9,620 nucleotides of DNA from Flavobacteriia bacterium (GTDB lineage: Bacteria > Bacteroidota > Bacteroidia > Flavobacteriales > Flavobacteriaceae), in NCBI GenBank assembly GCA_011330545.1, contig DRQI01000533.1:1-9620 (forward strand), written 5' to 3'. Below, in pieces: positions 6,836 to 9,620 of the stretch. Below the pieces are notes generated by a model. The model had not been told where the DNA came from, did not search any database, and saw nothing but the letters and a program-made list of their open reading frames with translations. Position 1 is the first letter of the stretch, and the number at the start of each line of letters is the position of its first letter. A program made the translations under genes and the position numbers.

Positions 6836-8248
6836 TTAGATATTCATTAAAATGGAGTATACTTCGGCTACAGAAGTTTCTCCTTTTAGTACCAATTCCA
6901 GTGCATTTTCTTGTAAGGTAGCAATGCCTTTGTCTTGAAAATAGCGATCAATTTCCAGTTGGTTTGTTTTGATATATGTTGTCAACTCTTTGGTGATGGG
7001 CAATATCTCATAAATAGCTTTTCTTCCTGAGTATCCGGTATGATAACACTTATCACAGCCTATAGGAATGGTATGATGTGTTATCTCTTTTGAGATTGTT
7101 ACTCCTTCGGGAAAAGTATCTTCTTTTATCTTTTCGGATGTACAACAGTGCCGGCAAAGTTTGCGTACCAAGCGTTGGGCAACACTTACTTTTAAGGTAC
7201 TGGCAATTAAAAAGGGTGGTATGCCCATATCGATTAATCGGGAAACGGTAGCCCATGCCGAATTGGTATGAATCGTTGACAATACCAAATGCCCGGTGAG
7301 CGAAGCCCGGATTGCCATATTAGCAGTAGCAACATCTCGGATTTCACCTACCATAATAATATTGGGGTCTTGCCGTAAAAAGGAACGCAAGGCTTTGGTA
7401 AAATCCAACCCGATATTTTCTTTAAGCTGCACCTGATTAACTCCTTCTAAGGTATATTCAATGGGGTCTTCGATGGTAACGATATTGACATCATCGGTAT
7501 TTAATAATTTTAATGTAGCGTATAACGTTGTTGTTTTTCCGGAGCCTGTGGGCCCTGAAATCAGGATAATTCCGTTTTGATTTTTAATACTTTGCCGGTA
7601 TTGTTTTAGTTCTTGCGGGGTAAATCCCAATTTTTCAAGTTGTATATCTGTGGCATCTTTAGAAAGTAGCCGCAATACCAATTTTTCACCGTGTAAAGTA
7701 GGTAGTGAGGATACCCGAATATCATATTCTTGGGTAGCCGAGGTAATTTTGATACGTCCGTCTTGTGGCAAACGCCGCTCGGCAATATCTAAGCCTGCTT
7801 TTACTTTTAATTGATTGATGACTTTTGGGTACTCATCGGATGGGATTACGTACCGTTCGAGTAATTTTCCATCAATTCGAAACCGCACTTTACGGACGGT
7901 TTCAAATACTTCAAAGTGTATGTCACTACTTCCTAAGGCATTGGCTTCGTGAATAATAGTGGATAGTAACTCTGTAGAGTCGGTTAATTGGCTATTGGTT
8001 TTCGATTTGTTTTTTCGATAATTAACAGCTAAGCATTTTTGAATGTAATCAGAAGTTTCTTTTGTTAGCACTACTTGTTTTCCTAAAATAACCTGCAATT
8101 CTTTTTGTAAATTTTCACAATGTTCTGCATCTGTTTTAAAACGGATGCTTCCATTGTGTTGCCCTGCGGGGATAATGCGATAATGGTACGCTTGCTCGCC
8201 ACTGATAAGCTGCTGTAATTCGGTAGGTATGTGATAGTCTGTATGCAT
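6836..8248 (-). CDS. gspE: Type II secretion/pilus assembly ATPase GspE
   Basis: This hexameric cytoplasmic ATPase powers pseudopilin addition. The 470-residue protein has a short N-terminal domain (about 1-80) resembling a single N2E/MshEN-type unit. The bilobed secretion ATPase follows: an arm with SSDIHFE and RVSSLPT, Walker A GPTGSGKT at 232-239, Asp box TIEDPIEY at 258-265, Walker B IIMVGEIRD at 297-305, and His box GHLVLSTIHTNSA at 319-331. A four-cysteine zinc module is present, C365-x2-C368 and C398-x2-C401 (CRHC and CDKC), which is typical of assembly ATPases of the GspE/PilB group and absent from PilT retraction ATPases. The classical extra N1E domain that binds GspL seems absent, as the region before the ATPase is short. 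The ATG follows the stop of the peptidase gene directly (TAAATG), and gspD follows 41 bases downstream. Confidence 0.97.
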   Translation of the reverse strand: MHTDYHIPTELQQLISGEQAYHYRIIPAGQHNGSIRFKTDAEHCENLQKELQVILGKQVVLTKETSDYIQKCLAVNYRKNKSKTNSQLTDSTELLSTIIHEANALGSSDIHFEVFETVRKVRFRIDGKLLERYVIPSDEYPKVINQLKVKAGLDIAERRLPQDGRIKITSATQEYDIRVSSLPTLHGEKLVLRLLSKDATDIQLEKLGFTPQELKQYRQSIKNQNGIILISGPTGSGKTTTLYATLKLLNTDDVNIVTIEDPIEYTLEGVNQVQLKENIGLDFTKALRSFLRQDPNIIMVGEIRDVATANMAIRASLTGHLVLSTIHTNSAWATVSRLIDMGIPPFLIASTLKVSVAQRLVRKLCRHCCTSEKIKEDTFPEGVTISKEITHHTIPIGCDKCYHTGYSGRKAIYEILPITKELTTYIKTNQLEIDRYFQDKGIATLQENALELVLKGETSVAEVYSILMNI

Positions 8249-8728
8249 TTAGAAAGTGTATAAGTGAATTTTAGGAAAACTCCATTGGGTTATAAACACC
8301 AATAAAAAAAAGAAAGCCTGCAATCCGGCCAAGGGCACTGTTTTTTCTTTTAATGTTGGCTTTAGTAATAAAAATACGCCTAAGGCAAAGCACAAAGAGA
8401 AAGTAAACAATACCAAAAATGTGGTAATAGGAAAACCTAAAGCAATGCCTATAAAGAACAATATATCACCCCAGCCTAAGGCTTGTTGTAGGGGTTGTTG
8501 CATTTTAAAGGTAGTATAAACAACTAAAACACCTATAATAAATAGCAAAATAGCAAGGTTAACAGTGATATTACGAATATATATCAACCCATCTACACGT
8601 AAAATAAAAAGGATGCTCATAAGGGTTATTACTGCTATCAGCAAACCGGTATATACTTTACGTTCTTTAAAGTCTTGAATAGCGATGGCCAGCAAACCGG
8701 CCAAGCATAGAATTTTTAGGGCAACCAT
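8249..8728 (-). CDS. Minimal type IV prepilin peptidase (A24 family)
   Basis: Prepilin peptidases are inner-membrane aspartyl proteases that cut the leader of prepilins on the cytoplasmic side. This 159-residue protein is strongly hydrophobic, with about five or six membrane segments. It has both catalytic motifs: Asp19 in AIQDFKERKV and Asp88 in the GxGD motif GWGDILFF. VPLAGLQAFF near residues 131-140 matches the usual conserved proline-rich stretch before the last helix. The family's usual bifunctional form (about 250-290 residues, GspO/PilD) has an N-terminal methyltransferase domain with a Cys4 zinc site; here that part is absent, so N-methylation of the pseudopilins must be done elsewhere or not at all. 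It lies between gspG (11 bases) and gspE (zero spacing), so peptidase, ATPase and major pseudopilin are made together. Start is the ATG at 8728; no in-frame alternative is needed. Confidence 0.93.
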   Translation of the reverse strand: MVALKILCLAGLLAIAIQDFKERKVYTGLLIAVITLMSILFILRVDGLIYIRNITVNLAILLFIIGVLVVYTTFKMQQPLQQALGWGDILFFIGIALGFPITTFLVLFTFSLCFALGVFLLLKPTLKEKTVPLAGLQAFFFLLVFITQWSFPKIHLYTF

Positions 8729-8739
8729 GAGTGACAGGA

Positions 8740-9156
8740 TTAATCTTTAACAATTTCTTTTGGGGTAGCATTTTGGTCGATTTCCCAAACGTTTAGAATT
8801 CCGTCGCGGTCGAAATCGGTAATCGCCGTAGCACGGGCTTTAAAGCTATGGTTGGTGGCTTCTATAATTTCATATACATAATTGGCATTGCCATGTTGTT
8901 CAACGGTTTTCGGAGCCTCAAAATCAATGGTGTTAAAATCATTGCTATACTTGGAATACATATAGAAATAATTTTGTTGCATGGTGGCAATTTGCTTAAG
9001 TTGTGTTTGTGCTTCAAGGCTTTTGGTCTTTGAAATTAGCGGCATTAAGTTTGGCAAAGCCAAGAGTAATAAAATACCTATAATGACTAAGACTACTAAT
9101 AATTCCTGAAGGTTAAAAGCGGGGAGTTTCTCTACTGTTTTTCTTTTGTATTTCAT
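8740..9156 (-). CDS. gspG: Major pseudopilin GspG-like
   Basis: This 138-residue protein has a 13-residue basic leader (MKYKRKTVEKLPA) followed by FNLQELLVVLVIIGILLLLA. Cleavage is expected after Ala13, giving Phe at +1, Glu at +5 (Glu18) and the conserved Pro at +22. The helix continues (LISKTKSLEAQTQLKQIATMQQNYFYMYSKY) in the way usual for GspG, followed by a small beta domain. At 114-127 it carries DFDRDGILNVWEID, a DxDxDG loop like the calcium-binding site that stabilises major pseudopilins. GspG forms the body of the pseudopilus that pushes substrate through the secretin. It is the first gene of the - strand operon, 11 bases before the peptidase gene, and follows a 464-base non-coding region with a promoter element and operator-like repeats. 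The alternative name PilA/PilE-like pilin is possible because gene context alone does not settle secretion versus pilus. Confidence 0.92.
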   Translation of the reverse strand: MKYKRKTVEKLPAFNLQELLVVLVIIGILLLLALPNLMPLISKTKSLEAQTQLKQIATMQQNYFYMYSKYSNDFNTIDFEAPKTVEQHGNANYVYEIIEATNHSFKARATAITDFDRDGILNVWEIDQNATPKEIVKD

Positions 9157-9181
9157 GGTGGTGGTAGCTAAAATGATGATT

Positions 9182-9189
9182 CAAAGCTA
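9182..9189 (-). promoter_or_regulatory. Candidate Bacteroidota -7 promoter element of the gspG operon
   Basis: On the - strand this reads TAGCTTTG, an exact match to the Bacteroidota -7 consensus TAnnTTTG. It lies 26 bases upstream of the gspG ATG at 9156, which would leave a short leader of about 20 bases. No TTG/TTTG element is found at the expected spacing of about 19 bases upstream, so this would be an activator-dependent promoter or a chance match; six defined bases in AT-rich DNA are not rare. Confidence 0.35.
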
Positions 9190-9254
9190 GCCAATAATTG
9201 CAAGAATATTTTTAGGGTGAACCGAAAATGCATACCAAATATGAGTCATTTTTT

Positions 9255-9304
9255 ACCATTTGTTAAGAAAAGTGAACCGTTTATTAGGAAAAGTGTTACA
9301 CCGG
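9255..9304. repeat. Proximal operator-like repeat: two 21-base LytTR-type boxes
   Basis: Two units begin at 9255 (ACCATTTGTTAAG) and 9276 (ACCGTTTATTAGG), each followed by AAAAGTG at 9268 and 9289. The period is exactly 21 bases, two helical turns. The second unit contains ACCGTTTAT, which fits the LytTR consensus as I recall it ([TA][AC][CA]GTTN[AG][TG]); the first has A for G. The copy ends with GTGTTACAC (9293-9301), a short dyad. A second copy at 9497-9546 agrees at 43 of 50 positions. The element lies about 100-150 bases upstream of the gspG start, a plausible activator position. Binding by a LytTR regulator is inference; the repeat itself is directly visible. Confidence 0.6.
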
Positions 9305-9496
9305 GTAAATTGTCAATTTTTTTTTAATCAGTTTAAGGTTCAGCCCTAAATCTGTAAAAGTACAGCATATAGAAGGGTAAAAATATACCTTACAATTTTA
9401 GAGTTTTTTATTCAGTTTATAATTTCAAAAATACATTTCACGCAGAATCGGCTAAAAAAAAGGCTCTTTTTTCGTGCAATTTACAGGTTAAAAAAT

Positions 9497-9546
9497 ACCA
9501 TTTATTAAGAAAAGTGAACCATTTATTGTAAAAAGTGCTACACAGG
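9497..9546. repeat. Distal copy of the operator-like repeat
   Basis: Units start at 9497 (ACCATTTATTAAG) and 9518 (ACCATTTATTGTA), again 21 bases apart, with AAAAGTG at 9510 and 9531. It matches the proximal copy at 43 of 50 positions and ends GTGCTACACAGG, where the proximal copy has GTGTTACACCGG. The two copies are 242 bases apart, close to 23 helical turns, so they face the same side of straight B-DNA. It could serve a divergent gene beyond 9620 or form a loop with the proximal copy. Confidence 0.55.
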
Positions 9547-9556
9547 CTAGCTCAAT

Positions 9557-9583
9557 CGGTTTGCCGAAAAAACCGTGTTTTTT
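9557..9583 (+). terminator. Candidate + strand hairpin with T-run
   Basis: CGGTTT (9557-9562) and AAACCG (9570-9575) form a six-pair stem with a seven-base loop, followed after two bases by six Ts (9578-9583). Read on the + strand this has the shape of a weak intrinsic terminator. No + strand gene lies upstream of it within 460 bases, because the neighbouring gspG is on the - strand. It could end a small unannotated + strand transcript, or be chance in this AT-rich stretch. Confidence 0.25.
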
Positions 9584-9620
9584 GATACATTTTTCATTAT
9601 AACTTTAATAGCGAATATGA

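Larger units (their letters stand above)
9157..9620. other. Non-coding upstream region of the gspG operon
   Basis: No credible gene is seen on either strand. The region is very AT-rich with several poly-A/T runs. It contains two copies of a 50-base operator-like repeat (9255-9304 and 9497-9546), a candidate -7 promoter element for gspG (9182-9189) and a + strand hairpin with T-run (9557-9583). The stretch between the repeats (9305-9496) shows only a short AAATTG-T-CAATTT dyad at 9307-9319 and otherwise no recognised structure. The unusually long leader relative to the packed operon suggests regulated transcription. Confidence 0.7.

Noticed and set aside
7053..7256. A 67-codon frame on the - strand within gspE
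   Set aside because: It overlaps the zinc module of the ATPase in another frame, and the ATPase frame is certain from its motifs.
9250..9546. The 21-base repeats as a CRISPR array
   Set aside because: There are only four units, tandem without spacers within pairs, units are degenerate and no cas gene is present.
9182..9552. Inverted 8-base pair AGCTAGCC (9185-9192) and GGCTAGCT (9545-9552)
   Set aside because: It is a short, nearly palindromic word, 350 bases apart and likely chance; it gave no support for a mobile element or attachment site.
9581..9607. TTTG followed by TAACTTTA as a + strand promoter for a gene beyond the window
   Set aside because: The spacer is about 15 bases rather than about 19, the -7 element has a mismatch, and the downstream gene is not visible.

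Overview
The window looks like a piece of a Bacteroidota chromosome, most likely of the Flavobacteriia. The evidence is AT-rich DNA, no recognisable Shine-Dalgarno sequences, a TAnnTTTG-type promoter element, and protein families with a flavobacterial flavour. That placement is inference from style, not from a marker gene. No mobile element, tRNA, rRNA or CRISPR array was seen. Nearly everything belongs to one machine of the type IV filament superfamily: a type II secretion system (T2SS) or a closely related pilus-like system.

The layout is two convergent gene clusters. On the + strand (1-2918) lie the 3' part of a beta-helix/bactofilin-like protein (5' end cut off by the window), two minor pseudopilins, and the inner-membrane platform protein GspF. 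These genes overlap one another by 4 to 16 bases. On the - strand, read from 9156 down to 2954, are the major pseudopilin GspG, a minimal prepilin peptidase (A24), the assembly ATPase GspE, the secretin GspD, a GspL-like (PilM/PilN-like) protein and a GspM/PilO-like protein. They are tightly packed, the largest gap being 41 bases between gspE and gspD. The clusters meet tail to tail at 2919-2953, where there is a small inverted repeat.

The parts fit together as follows. The peptidase trims the three prepilins. GspE hydrolyses ATP in the cytoplasm and acts through the GspL/GspM-like pair and GspF to push pseudopilins into a short filament in the periplasm. The secretin forms the outer-membrane channel. 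No GspC, no retraction ATPase (PilT) and no obvious GspK are seen inside the window, so the set is either incomplete here or genuinely simplified. The bactofilin-like protein sits where a gspK-like gene could be expected.

The last 464 bases (9157-9620) hold no convincing gene. They are the upstream region of the - strand operon and contain two copies of a 50-base element 242 bases apart. Each copy is built from two 21-base units that resemble LytTR-type operator boxes. There is also a candidate -7 promoter element close to gspG, and a + strand hairpin followed by a T-run. The points most worth following up are these operator-like repeats, the bactofilin-like protein, the alanine at -1 in all three prepilins next to a peptidase without a methyltransferase domain, and three tandem N0/STN-like modules in the secretin.
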